Shown here piece after piece: positions 12,207-23,741 of a stretch of DNA of 64,000 bases. A model generated the notes under the pieces. It did not search any database. It was not told the origin of the DNA and worked only from the letters and a program-made list of their open reading frames with translations. Origin of the DNA: Urechis unicinctus (Eukaryota; Annelida; Polychaeta; Xenopneusta; Urechidae). The stretch spans positions 4,845,979 through 4,909,978 of the forward strand of contig CM067349.1 in assembly GCA_034190875.2 (NCBI GenBank), written 5' to 3'. Within the stretch, counting starts at the first letter, position 1. Each line of letters begins with the position of its first letter. A program made the position numbers and the translations under genes.

Positions 12207-12215
12207 GACCTTGAC

Positions 12216-15200
12216 TACGTAGTAGTAGTCGAATCAAAATTGCAATTATCAACTGTCTTATCACTCGGAAGGTGTGCTTTTCCATCACATACACACATGT
12301 TGACAACTAGCCCGGCAAGCTGTTATATGATGCATCCAGAAGCACACACAGATTCTTGTTCTGCCACTGGAACGAATATCAACGGATGTATTAGCCCGTT
12401 AAAATTGTCCCTCGCTGTTAATCACAATGCACGTTAATCGTAAGCGGCGATATGTGTGGCGCGGTATTTATATTTCAGCTATGCTAATTAGGTCTTTCTT
12501 ATTGGTTGCCTCTTCATTGCTGCGATGCGTACAAAAAGTCAACATTCCTGTCGTTGGTTTTTATTGACAGTTGCATCGACTAACTTCTCTATCAGTGCCC
12601 TTTTTGTTCTATATCACTATGTAAGCGGTATGACTGCTGTTTTTGAAATATTCTAATTTACGCTGACATCTTTTCATAAGACCCTGAATCACATGGCAGC
12701 ATTGTAACTAACCGAGCGAGCAGACAGGTTTGCCCCCTGTTTTAGGGGGTATACATACCAACGGTGTAAATGGAATCACTTTTAAATCTCCTCTAATGTC
12801 GTTCATAACAATTGATTGCTAATTCTATTCCATTGTTCTCTACAATTGTTCACTGAGAGTTTGAAACATATCAGTTTGCATATCTTCACGAGGATTTGAA
12901 GCTCATTAGCGAAATTGTGTTCTTGGTCAGATACATGATAAAAACTGGCCACGATGAAAGTGATAACAATTTGCAGATGACGTTTCCAGGCTAATGGCTT
13001 GTAAAAGCCTAACATGGTACATCCGCGGACTCCTCGTATGCGCAATATTTCTTATAGGCAATGTGACATTATTATTGTCAATTGACTAATTAAATTTCCC
13101 AATACGCGCAATGACACCACAGCAAGACTACGGTGTGTACCATTACAATGTTGACACGTAATGGTATGGGGGAATGTAGTACTGTTATACCGTAGTATAT
13201 ATTTAGAAACTTTAACATCTTGTATGACTACATGCAAATGCTCTTTTGAGCGCGTATTTTGGATAATTTAGTTAACCGGGGTGTCGCAGAGTCAAACATT
13301 GTTGGTCTTTATTTGGTAGCACTGGATAGCTCGCTGTATACTGTACAAAATCGCCTGTTGATTCGATCACCTTGATTTATTCAGATGTCATCCGGGTTTA
13401 TTGATGGTGTATAAGCTGGCATGATGCATTATAGAATTTGCTTTTATTTGGTTTGTAATTCCTTCCCGATTATAATGACGCATTTTGTCAATTTTGCAGT
13501 AAGCATGTCAATGCGCACTTGATTGAATTTTAATTCCCATATGTATATCAAACATAGTTAATCAAGGCTTTCATCTATTGTGCAATGCAATATTTGGGTT
13601 ATTTTGATCAGCGTGTTTAACTTGAACAATGTTTTAGAAATTGCTAGCTATAAATTATATCTATCTCAATCGAACAATTCTATACGTTATGTGCGAGTAT
13701 GTGGCAAAATTGACCCATAAGAAGTCATTTAAACGACCACGCGCAGTGTTATTTTCACTTATGACGTTTGTAGATATGGCATTGGCGTAATTCATTGACC
13801 AAGGAAAATGCACTATGCAGTTTTGTGACGTAAATAGGTGCAATACAGGTATTTGTTCATCTAGATGTGTGAAATAAGGTAAAGAAATTCACAGCATTAC
13901 CTTCCTACATTCGTCTAAGAGCGGGGGCTTCAAATGCATAGTTCACATCTGACCTGTTTGCTACCTTGAATTAAACCCTAATGATTTATCGCATCATAGT
14001 AATCTGATTTACGCCGCTTCGATTACGGGATGTGCTCCGCTCTGTATTTTGCTCATGCCTACTGTGAGATAGCAAATAAGCAAGCTGTTTGCAAATCGAC
14101 GAGGAAGAGCAGTTACCTAATGTAAATCTGACCATCCACAATCATCCATTACACAGTGGCTAACATGTGTATCACACGGTTGTTCAAATAAGTTCCCGAC
14201 ATGACTAACCTGTCCACCTGAAAGCTGGGTAAGTTGTTGTCGCCACGGGCGAATTATTAGACGCGTAAAAAATTTAGTATAGTTGTGGTTACATGCATTT
14301 AATTTTCCTAGATGATGTAAATTTTACTATTCATAATATCAGAAATATATGCGCAATCACTTCACATAGAGAACACCAGAGCAAGAGATTCAATTCTTAA
14401 AGTTTTATTCAAAGCAGAAAATTGCTGCGTGGTTGAAATCTGGGGCGTAATGTTGAGTTGTCTCATAATTGCATAAACTTAAGATTGGGAGACTGTCCAA
14501 GTTGATAAAAGCTCGTTTGAGTAGCTCAGTTGAATATTCATTCCTATATATGAACCATTCGTTCTTTGCATTATAACATTTTTGCCATGTTCGTCTTCAA
14601 CGGCGAAAAGCTATGCGATGAATATCTTTAGGTAAAATTTTTACAACTTGAAAGTGTATTTCCCTGTTCCAGTGATGACTTTGTCAACAATCGCCCGTGC
14701 ACTGCTTAGTTACTATCAGTGCAACTGATATAGACACTTCAACGTTGAACATGTAGTCATTGTGACATTATGAATAGTTTAAGGACCAAAACAATTCGAT
14801 ACTTATTAATGCTTACACCTCAGCTGTGTGTTTGATAGAGGTAAAGGAAAATGACTCGTTGTCAGGAACTGTATCACGGTGGCTGGCCACCATTAGCTGG
14901 CATCTATGATTATAAAGCGCCTATTGTAAAGATAGTCAAGTCCGTTATATGATATGAGACGGTTATACAATATTCAACACTCTATTTCATGTGCTCCATT
15001 ATGTAGCGTTATCTAGCTTTCAATGTCATCATTCTTTGTCAGTTAAATGAGATTAAGATTCACAATAGCCTATGCAGAATTGCATCACGTTGTAACCAAA
15101 AAAACCCCTGAATCTTGAGATCTTCTTTGAACTAGTGGGTGGAGCCGCGTTAGAATTAATCTGGTTGATTGGTTTCCTGCATTTTTTCAATGTATTCAAT

Positions 15201-15480
15201 TTAGGCAAAGTCAATCAATCAATTTAGGCAAAGTCGATGAATTACATTGCGACCCCCCCTCCCCCTCCCTTCATCCCAATGTCATCAATGTTCGGAATGC
15301 GAGGGAAAACCAAATTTATGAATAATAAAAAATATTGTGCAAGCATATTCTTTAATGGACTCGTGATACTTAATGAACATAGCAACATATGTCTTCATAT
15401 ACTCCACTCTGGAATTATTTTTATGGATGTGATTTAGTATATTAATTAAAACAATATAACACATAATGCAACCCACGCTA
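12216..15480 (+). repeat. Large unit copy, direct match to 26.9-29.5 and 34.3-36.7 kb
   Basis: Shared landmarks include AGGGTTTTATGG-like sequence near 12.74, AGGCTAATGG...AGCCTAACATGG near 12.99, AACCGGGGTGTCGCAGAGTC near 13.275, GGTTTATTGATGGTGTAT near 13.394, TACGCCGCTTCGATTACGGGATGTGCTC near 14.01 and ACGGTGGCTGGCCACCATTAG near 14.876. The same order is found at 27.0-28.8 and 34.4-36.2 kb. This copy lacks the GAA-rich insertion of the other two. No gene is recognised; the ORFs of 60-80 codons are not shared. Confidence 0.8.
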
Positions 15481-15640
15481 CGTCATTGAACACTTTCATC
15501 AGTTGGTAGTGACTTTGCTATCTGGCTCATTCAATGCTGATCACAAATGGTTGTAGACTATTTGACAATAGAATAAGAAAACTCGAAAGTGAACTCAACG
15601 AGTCGGCTCGAACCTTCCAGCGACCCTCTTGTTTCTAGCG
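15481..15640 (+). repeat. Start of block shared with 36.73-41.3 kb
   Basis: The direct match begins at CATCAGTTGGTAGTGAC (15498 and about 36744). The pair is then interrupted by about 0.46 kb (36.85-37.32 kb) that is present only in the second copy, and resumes at CTAGCGATATATGCA. Confidence 0.75.
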
Positions 15641-15789
15641 ATATATGCAGCATATGGCTTCACCCGACACGAATGGTAAGAAATGTACCTCAGTGCTTGC
15701 TTCGCTTACCCTTTCTTTGTGAACCCGTTCTCCTTACAGAACCACTTTGTAGATAGCTGGGTTCAACTTACATCCAATATGCGCTCATG
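15636..15789 (+). pseudogene. Broken frame with GFTRHEW motif; partner at 37.32 kb
   Basis: The frame reads LAIYAAYGFTRHEW, then TAA, then MYLSACFAYPFFVNPFSLQN and ends in MRS-stop. The direct partner at 37221-37472 is open through the same region. Of 19 base differences counted over the shared codons, 11 fall at third positions, 3 at first and 5 at second. That hints at past protein constraint, but the sample is small. The TAA after GFTRHEW makes this copy a pseudogene if it was ever coding. Unrecognised. Confidence 0.35.
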
Positions 15790-16299
15790 AATTACACATT
15801 TTCAGACACAAATGCTTTAGTGAGCACTTATCAAATGTTAGTTGGGTATCTTGGGCACAGCCTGGATAACCAAACCAATGAAATGTCAATTAGGGTGAGG
15901 AGTAATAAATGACATTCAGCGCTAAACACGGCCTTAGTTGCTCTTCTGTAGCTTTAATATTGTGTCTACATGTATGTGGTGTCGAAAGGCGGGCGCCCAT
16001 CATAACCGTGATGTGCCATTATCACTTGTCTGCTATGAAAGAGCCAAGCTGTCATTAGTGTCGTTTTGCCTTGTTGATTCTTTGATCGAGGGATATGTAT
16101 CGAATCATGATGCGAACGATTCTCATTGAAGAAAAGTATTCAGGTTTGCATGTATAATATTCCTCAGGCCACTGGTATAGAGGCACTACAGTCAGCTTAA
16201 TACCGCATACGATTTACCACATATTAATTACGTTAAATCACACAAAGTCACAAGTTAGCCGTATTCTCATATTAAGCAGAACATTTTCAATTCCAGATT
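15790..16299 (+). repeat. Continuation of the 37.5-38.76 kb paralogous block
   Basis: Matches 37.48-37.70 kb (AAATGACATTCAGCGCTAAACA; GGCGGGCGC) and then rejoins at about 38.70 kb (CACAGTCACAAGT-like; AGCAGAACATTTTCAATTC). About 1 kb present between 37.76 and 38.70 kb is missing here. A 63-codon frame at 15938-16129 shares VSTC and KAGAH with the partner, but differences are spread evenly over codon positions (5/5/5 by hand count), so it is not called a gene. Confidence 0.7.
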
Positions 16300-17420
<1,121 letters not shown>

Positions 17421-17546
17421 CATTGTAAGCATCGAGCTGCAGTTGTTGGAGATTTGTCCTACTCAATAATGCAGAGAAGACCTCCAGCAGCGTCTGCTGT
17501 CATCTGCAGAACATCATCGGGAGGGGTATTTTACATCTGACCAATA

Positions 17547-17874
17547 CTATATAATTTTGGGGTTTTGATTTTGACCATCATGAATAAATGCATTGTGGAT
17601 TACAAAGAGAAAATAAAACATTCTCCGGAGTGTGATACGATGGACAGTAGTTCTCTCAAAATCCCGCATCGACAGGGTTTGGCCGCTACCTAGCGTACAG
17701 CATGAGATCTGCTGGTAACTGAGCATCAAATGTATGACCAGGCATGGTAACAATTGCAGCAGATGGTGTTAGGTATGATTTGGATTTAGTGATTAGGTTG
17801 TAGCGTAACACATGAGATCGCCGACCCTTGTAATTATCTTCTTCGAAAAGAACTAACGCTGTGCCACTGTCCAT
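17547..17874 (-). pseudogene. Two overlapping minus-strand frames; inverted partner at 63.05-63.5 kb
   Basis: One frame starts at ATG 17874 and runs 62 codons (VLFEEDNYKGRRSHVLRYNL, then TPSAAIVTMPGHTFDAQL) to a stop at 17686. An overlapping frame (17547-17753) carries GSGQTLSMRDFERTT. The plus-strand partner at 63.05-63.5 kb shows the same peptides (YAAIVTVPGY.FDAQL; GSGQTLSMRDFERTT) but needs a shift to reach the first one. Both frames are preserved roughly equally, as expected when DNA copies are simply similar. The protein is unrecognised, and I judge it a decayed or chance frame. Confidence 0.3.
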
Positions 17875-17879
17875 GCATT

Positions 17880-18320
17880 GTTACTGATTTGTTACCAAAA
17901 CCAAAACCTGGCCATAAAAAAACGGCTACACGACAGGTTATGGCAGCTCCCATCTAATGATTGGGCCTCCCTCCTCGATTATGCTATGGTAAAGCCCCGA
18001 TTTGATCCGCGTTTGCACATTCAAAGTCTCAGGTAGCAAAACCCTGATAAACGTTCTTTAGTGGATAATGATGATTAACTCAGGGGCCAAGATGATTATT
18101 CCGTAGCGGAGTTACATTGACCGTTATCTTGTAGAAAGATTACATCTGGTAGCTAGTTATTCATAATCCTACACAAAAGAATATTTACATGCGTAGATCG
18201 AGGTTGTGCAAAGGAACTACCGATGAACAACACCAATAAGAGCAGAGGACCTCGCCCAGTTACTCAACACCTATCAACTGTTTCTAACCTAATGCAACAA
18301 TTCGACGTTTGCTAAAGTTT
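17880..18320. other. Spacer with diverged inverted match to 62.55-63.05 kb
   Basis: Short matches on the reverse strand of 62.5-63.0 kb are visible (GAACTACCGATGAACAACACC near 18213 with GTTGATCATCGGTAGTTGC near 62.6 kb; the CACGACAGGTTATGGCAGCTCC region with CATAACCTGTCGTGTAGCC near 62.96). No gene is seen. Confidence 0.55.
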
Positions 18321-18323
18321 TAT

Positions 18324-18404
18324 ATGATAAAATTAGAAGATGTCAATATAAGCCATATACTGTTTGGGTATGCTAGTGATATTTCTGTCTGTGGGTCATT
18401 GTAG
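18324..18404 (+). pseudogene. Short ATG frame MIKLED..., inverted partner at 62.4-62.5 kb
   Basis: From ATG 18324 the frame reads MIKLEDVNISHIL, then GYASDISVCGSL and a stop at TAG. The minus-strand frame at 62288-62503 gives nearly the same peptide (IKLEDNNISHIL, GYACDISVCGSL) but starts with TTG and continues for 71 codons. Four of the base differences in this stretch are at first or second codon positions and one at third, so there is no sign of protein constraint. Unrecognised. Confidence 0.25.
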
Positions 18405-19140
18405 TCAAATATATCAAGCTTCGTTTGATTAGCATTGTTGGCACAAGGCTGACATTGTTGGCACGACGATTCGATATGCTTTTCGGTATGGCAGCTGTTT
18501 TCAGATTTATAGAAGCAATAGAGTCTGTAGCTTGGCGAAAATTCGCATCACTAACAAAATACATCTATGGGATTGTTTATTATATATGTTATCATGGTGT
18601 AATATATTCGTCATTTCCAAAATGGAAACATCGCATTCCTGCAAATATCATTTATCTTTATATGGTATTTCGGTTTGTTGGGAAAAAGAAAATTCTATCT
18701 ACATACCCGATACTGACTTTTATCTAGGCAGATTATCAATTCCTTCCATTCAGTAGATAAACCGATGACACCATATGAAATCAACATGTCAGTCTGGCAG
18801 CAGTTTACATTCTTTCTGTAGGGTATATCGATACAGTCACTGATAATTCATGCCACAAGTTTCGTCCTCACATAATTATGACGGTTATGAAAGAGTAATC
18901 GACGAGCGTTCTGTATCCAACACACTATTGAATATATTGAAACATAAATGCCATTATAAGTGTTAGCATAAGCTAATGTTGTTGGCGGCTGTATTGTTAT
19001 TGGTAGATCTAAGAATGTGATTAGTATGCGTTCGCTTCTTGCACAATCGCAATAGCAGCAGGCTGTCGGGACATAACATGTCAGCACGTTGACAAAATAT
19101 AACCTCCCTGCTAATTGTTAGCCGTCACGTGGTATAAGCT
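18405..19140. repeat. Block shared with 41.77-41.88 kb and, inverted, with 0.05-0.4 kb
   Basis: Around 18400-18475 (TCAAATATATCAAGCTTCG; GGCACAAGGCTGACATTGTT) matches 41.79-41.87 kb directly. Around 18.72-19.05 kb is inverted at 0.1-0.38 kb. A 100-codon plus frame (18425-18727, LTLLARRFDMLFGMAAVFRF) is open only in this copy, so it is noted but not called. Confidence 0.6.
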
Positions 19141-19295
19141 GGTAATTCCTGGAGGTTGCCTTCAGCACAACACGATACATATACGCATTAATAGTGACGT
19201 ACACCCATTGATGGCTTCTTTATGCAATATTTCGAACCGATCAATGGTTAAAAAAGTGTCGCTTTATATCAAAGCAATCGACATTTTGTCATATC
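19141..19295 (+). repeat. Direct match to 58.78-58.95 kb
   Basis: ACACGATACATATACGCATT near 19168 and ATTGATGGCTTCTTTATGC near 19206 match GCAATACATATACGTATT and ATTGATCGCTTCTTTGTGC near 58.8 kb. The pair continues into the neighbouring frame region. Confidence 0.7.
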
Positions 19296-19721
19296 ATGAC
19301 TGAGCCCATTGATGATATACATATGAGAATAATTGCAATTGATTCCACTTCATTCTGGGGATCTAGTATTTTGTCCATGAACCTATTTTACAACAATACA
19401 AATTGTTCTCATTGCCGGCAAACTCATAGGCACTGTCTCGTGGTCTATGACAGACGTGTAGAAGTTTGTAGCAGCATTTGTATAACTAGTTTTTACGTCA
19501 AAGTGACAGATGGAGTAGATAGTCGTAGCAGTCTTTGAATAATCAATATTGAGTACCTGTTATCAAGGTACGAACATGTGTTCGCGATTGGCTACAACCC
19601 TGATATCGGTACTATGTTTATCGTGAACGAAAATCTCCAAGGGAAGATCAACATATGTTCTGTGTATATGGCAGTTAAAATAAAAGGTAGAAGCATTGAC
19701 AATTTGAGGTTCACAAAATAG
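19296..19721 (+). pseudogene. 141-codon frame with a single internal TGA
   Basis: An ATG frame (19296-19538, 80 codons) is followed after one TGA by 60 more open codons in the same frame, to TAG at 19719-19721. Visible parts are CSHCRQTHRHCLVVYDRR (two closely spaced Cys-His pairs), YVKVTDGVDSRSSL, INIEYLLSRYEHVFAIGYNP and FIVNENLQGKINICSVYMAV. A diverged direct copy at 59.0-59.1 kb keeps VNIEYQKSRSEHDFAI and then stops. The same position in the 25.8-26.1 kb unit has EAVDNGRIIDSEYQQRP. This is the longest near-open stretch outside repeats. The protein is not recognised; it could be a decayed gene or chance. Confidence 0.35.
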
Positions 19722-21500
19722 ACTTCACAAACGTAAGAGATTCATTTGTGTCTTTATTTTCCATATTTATGCCATTAATATGATATTTAACATTGTAATG
19801 ATGTTCTTAATGATCGTGACTCTTTGTTAACAGCATTAATGACAGGTAGGGGGTTAAATGTCAATAAGTTAAACAAAAATTCGATGCCTGCATGATGATT
19901 ACCAGTCACCAATACATCTGATTGCATGTGGTTCACAAAAGCATCATAAGAATGTGTGCTCTGTGAGACTTTTCATGGTGAAGTTCATTTGATTCGGTCA
20001 ATGGCAAACTCAATTACGTGCATGTATTCGATGTGGCTGACACAGTGCTGTTATGCGCGAGATGTTCTCAGAAAATTACCTTTTCCTCGGATACCTAATG
20101 CAGTTTTTACCTTTACAAACAGCCTAAGTATGCCATGTGTTCTTCGTGTTCTAATTCATCGCAAAAGGCACATCTCAAGGTATGACATTTACCAAAGCAA
20201 ATAACAACTGTCTTTGTACTCGGCAGCTGATTCGTTCCATCACGTTTTCACACACATGAACAATTACCTGAAGTTGGCTGCATGGTCATCAAGAAGCCAA
20301 CACAGTGTTTATGCTCTGACAGGAATGTTTATTTATTGATGCATTAGTCCGTTTACCTTGTCGTCTTCTGTTTATTGCATTACGCTATAATTGCTTTGAA
20401 AAGGGATATGTAAGGCTCTGTGCTTATGTAACAACAATGCTGGTTGGGCCGCGTTACAAGCTGTTACAGTGTTTCTGTTACAAGCGAATGAGTCGACTCA
20501 TTTCTCTATCAGTGAACTTTTGATCAAACCGATTTTTTACGTTGGCTTGTGTCCGCATTCTGGCTTAATGTTTTCCTAGGGAGCAGATAATTTGCTTCCT
20601 ATTTTATGGATGCTACCATCAGCATGTAGATTCGATTAAGATCATGCTTCGCCAATGGAATTACAGTTTGAAAATCCTTCAATGTTTTTCGTTACATTTT
20701 GTCGATGATTGTGAATAACCCCGTCCAATAATTAATGCCACATTTAATCCGTTTAATCCTGCTCGTTGGATACACATTTCATGTTCGTTTCAAGAGGGTT
20801 ATCAATGTCAACATTCTCGTATGTATGGTTTACTTGTTGTTACAAGCAGCGTTGCGGTATATCAGCTAATTGCTTGGTATATGCTTTAATATTGGTCTGC
20901 TTTGTTGCGAATGACACGCCTCGTGGTAACTTTTATGTAACAATAGTCGAATGTACATGGTAACTTTGCCCTTCATCATGAGCAAATCAAATTTGACTTT
21001 AAACTTGGCAGCTGAGCCTTTCCAACACATTTCAAGACATACTGACACTTATCCAAGCAAGCGGTTATATGATGCGTCAAGAAGCCTGCACGGATTATTG
21101 TGAGGCCACTGGAACGTATATTTACTGATGAATTACCCTTCTAATCCTGCTGTGTATTGTGTTCCACCATAATTGCTGGGAGTGGACATTTGTAAGACTC
21201 AGTACTAATATCACCCCACTTGACAAATTACTACAAGTGAAATGTTCATTAATGCGTGTAAACTATTGACTCTTTTACCCGGATCCTGTGCTACCACCTC
21301 ATTCACACCGATGGTTAAGATCATCAGCAGATATTCGAGAATATGCATCGCGAATGCTCTCATCAGTATATCATGATAACAACATATGATTAGAATTTTT
21401 CCACAAAAATGTATATACAAAAATATGCATTGGGTGTGGTAACGGCAATATGGCGCTTCTATTGTAAGGGTGGTACGTTTGAACTTGCATGCAACCGTAA
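19722..21500 (+). repeat. Two successive diverged copies of the GTTACAAGCAG / GACAATTACC blocks
   Basis: The block pair seen at 24.3-24.75 and 51.5-51.9 kb appears twice here: 20.17-20.45 kb (CTCGGCAGCTGATTCG; TCATCAAGAAGCC) and 20.77-21.2 kb (GTTTCAAGAGGGTTATC; TTGTTACAAGCAG; GATGCGTCAAGAAGCC). This is an old internal duplication of about 0.8 kb. Only frames of 60-80 codons exist and none is shared. 21.2-21.5 kb holds nothing I recognise. Confidence 0.65.
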
Positions 21501-21517
21501 AACGATTTATTTTGCAA

Positions 21518-21575
21518 CTCCGTCTGCAGCAAGCCACTCCGTCTGCAGCAAGCCACTCCGTCTGCAGCAAGCCAC
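21518..21575 (+). repeat. 19-bp tandem repeat, three copies
   Basis: CTCCGTCTGCAGCAAGCCA units start at 21518, 21537 and 21556, an exact 19-bp period with essentially identical copies, so a young array. Frames of 66 (+), 77 (-) and 129 (-) codons pass through it; 19 is not a multiple of three, so each copy is read in a different frame. Confidence 0.92.
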
Positions 21576-22780
21576 ACCTTCGATAACATCTCCACCCCAT
21601 GCAAGTTAACTATGCCGATCTAAGGAAGTCGCGTAGTTGTGGTAGAGGGGCATCGTCTTTGCATCACATTTGTACATGTAAACAGTAACACCAAGGAAAG
21701 GCTCTTTTTAACTACAACCGGACGCCAACACAATATCGTGTGTAACTTAATGGAATGAAAATCTATTGCTTACTCTTAGTCATATCTCTGTGTGATTGGT
21801 GTCGAAGCCTGTGCTAAACGTACTTATAATGTGCCGATACTAATCCAACCATATCCTTAGACTTTTCGTCATGTTAAATTTCCGTTCCCCATGCATCATT
21901 CTCCACTACGCGTGAGATAAGATGAGATAATCATAGCTGATAATGGGCACATAAATTCAAATAGCCTTAGTTGATGAGCATATATGTAGATATGGTATGA
22001 TAGCGTGTCGTATTTGCTGGTTTTTATGATCTGTGTTGGAGCAAATATGAGGCAACATTGACACATAAATCCCCATTAAAACGGTCTTTCGAATGTACTG
22101 TAGATGGCATTTTGACTCCATATCGTCGGTGGCCGTGTCATTACAACAAATCATTCCACAGGGACGATGCATCTCACGGCGGAGCAGTGTCAATAGATGC
22201 CAGACAGGTATTTATTTTATCCATATGTGTGAAATAAAGTGAACCAAAGCACTGCATTATAAGTAGCTTCAAGTTAATAGTTAATATGTGACCTAAATCT
22301 TGTGTTCAGTTGCACACTGATAATTGATCTCATCATTGCAATCTGATGTATGCACGTTAGATAGCAGGATGGGATTCTCGCTGGTGCAAATCAACACGTT
22401 GCTTACAAATCGATGAACTAATAATAGTTTTATCTATCGTTATTCCAACCTCCGTATCGCATGTCAAAGTCCATTACGAGAAAGCTAGCGCATGTTCTTG
22501 AAACATCGCACGTTTTTTCAATACTACCGCCGTTTTTCAGATATATTTTAGTGCAGTCTGAATTTGTGGTTACGATATTTGTGCAATGTTACTCAAGCGT
22601 TTATAGGATCGTTTACCCTGTATTTGCTAGCTATTATACTTCGATACAACGTATTCCTGCATAGCCACATAGCCACATAGCCATGAATATAAGCAACGAT
22701 AAACGATTTGCAAGGATCGCAATAAACTTTACTTCTCTCAATGTGAATAGGATATGTCTTCAAAATGGTACTTTTGTACT
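21576..22780 (+). repeat. Block shared with 60.3-60.8 kb; 10-bp repeat at 22.66 kb
   Basis: About 21.75-22.27 kb matches 60.35-60.75 kb (ACTTTTCGTCAT.TTAAATTTC; GAGCAAATAT.AG..AAC...GAC.CATAA; ATTAAAACGGTCTTT). A small direct repeat CACATAGCCA occurs three times at about 22662-22683. A 67-codon frame at 22461-22664 is unrecognised and not shared. Confidence 0.6.
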
Positions 22781-23360
22781 TCAGTAGATGTGTCAGTTGA
22801 TTAAAATGAACAATCTGATCGAGGCTCCTTTAACACATTGGAGGGGAATTGCCGGGCAAATTTGTATACCAGGCGATTGTGAACAAAAGCGCGCAATTTG
22901 TTTCTTTAGGCCACATGGCGCTTCCATTGTGACCTTGATACATATTACCTGGCACGAAAACGCGTGGTGTAATATGTCTGTCTGCTCACTAGTCCTTTAG
23001 TTGCATCTCCGCTCATAGCGGGTTAAATATGCCACTATTTTTGTCCAGCTATGGAGATCGCCCAGGCGTTGTAAGCAGGTTGAGGTCAGGATGTTGACCC
23101 ATTTCGTGATGAGGGTACATCCAACGATAGTATGGATGTAGTCGTTGTCGAATCTGCATAGCAACTATGATCTTCTACAAGTGAAAATCACACCTATCTT
23201 TGTACTCGCCAGCTTCGCCGTTCCTCCGTGTTTAACGCGTGTTGACAATAACTTCACCCAGCGGATACAACAGGATATCCTGGCTATAATTCTTCTTTTA
23301 AACACAAATTCACTGAGATATCCATCCATCGATCCAATCGCCTGTTCTTCATCGTGGAGC
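22781..23360 (-). pseudogene. Third, badly broken copy of the NNEEQA / AEMQLK module
   Basis: Read on the minus strand, 23.33 to 22.99 kb shows EEQAIG, GYLSEFVFKRR, a region matching RSELLCRF only loosely, and EMQLKD just before TAG at about 23.0 kb, with several shifts and stops between. The plus-strand DNA at 22.79-23.0 kb (AAATGGTACTTTTGTACTTC; CACATGGCGCTTCCATTGTGACC) matches 49.03-49.2 kb. This is the decayed equivalent of 6101-6799 and 49260-49860. Confidence 0.4.
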
Positions 23361-23493
23361 TAAACGCTTTCATTATACTATACCGATACTAATTTGATCA
23401 TTGATTTGTTTAAACGCTTTCATTATACTAATATAATTGTCTATAATGGCGAATATATTGCGACCGATACTAATTTGATCATTGATTTGTTTA
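23361..23493 (+). repeat. Interleaved short duplication
   Basis: TAAACGCTTTCATTATACTA occurs at 23361 and again at 23411 (50-base spacing). CCGATACTAATTTGATCATT with its following GATTTGTTTA occurs at 23383 and 23464 (81-base spacing). The order X-Y-X-gap-Y suggests a tandem duplication of an 81-base segment in which 31 bases were then lost from the first copy. Confidence 0.85.
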
Positions 23494-23741
23494 TCACGAA
23501 TGAATGGGGAGCATAAAAGTTAAATCCCGCATTTAAATAAGCTTTGACGATTGATCACATCAGTTAGAGGGTGTTCTCCTCTCTGTGTTAGCTAATGACT
23601 GCTGTGAACCACCAACTTAGTGACAAATAGGATTTTTGATCCTACTCATCGTCAATCGTACCGTTTTTTTCTGAGATGACAAAGTCCAATTACATCACGT
23701 ACGATGTGCCTGGCTACTCCGTGTCGACAGTTGCGAGCAGC
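23494..23741 (+). repeat. Shortened copy of 49.97-50.15 kb joined to the GTCGACAGT block
   Basis: GTGTTCTCCTCTCTGTGTTAGC (23569) and ACGTACGATGTGCCTGGCTAC match 50.02 and 50.15 kb. At about 23714 the sequence jumps directly to TACTCCGTGTCGACAGTTGC, which lies near 51.05 kb in the other unit, so about 0.9 kb including the 36-bp minisatellite is missing here. Confidence 0.75.

Larger units (their letters stand above)
11341..12215. other. GC-richer 0.85-kb segment lacking from the paralogous units
   Basis: Where the 54.8-55.05 kb unit runs directly from the GATTCGTCCATGAGGCTCTTT landmark into the next block, this copy carries about 0.8 kb of different, visibly GC-richer sequence. It contains CCAAT-type pentamers at about 11442, 11564 and 12029, an ATTGG at about 12085, a perfect TGACGTCA at 11534 and TGACTCA at about 12043. 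The look is that of a promoter or 5' region, but no transcript can be shown. A 79-codon minus-strand frame (11685-11924) includes STPMVVRLPGQVICPTGQVT and is not recognised. Confidence 0.45.

Noticed and set aside
15938-16129. VSTC...KAGAH frame shared with 37.6 kb as a conserved gene
   Set aside because: Differences between the copies fall evenly on codon positions (5/5/5 by hand count), as expected for neutral DNA.
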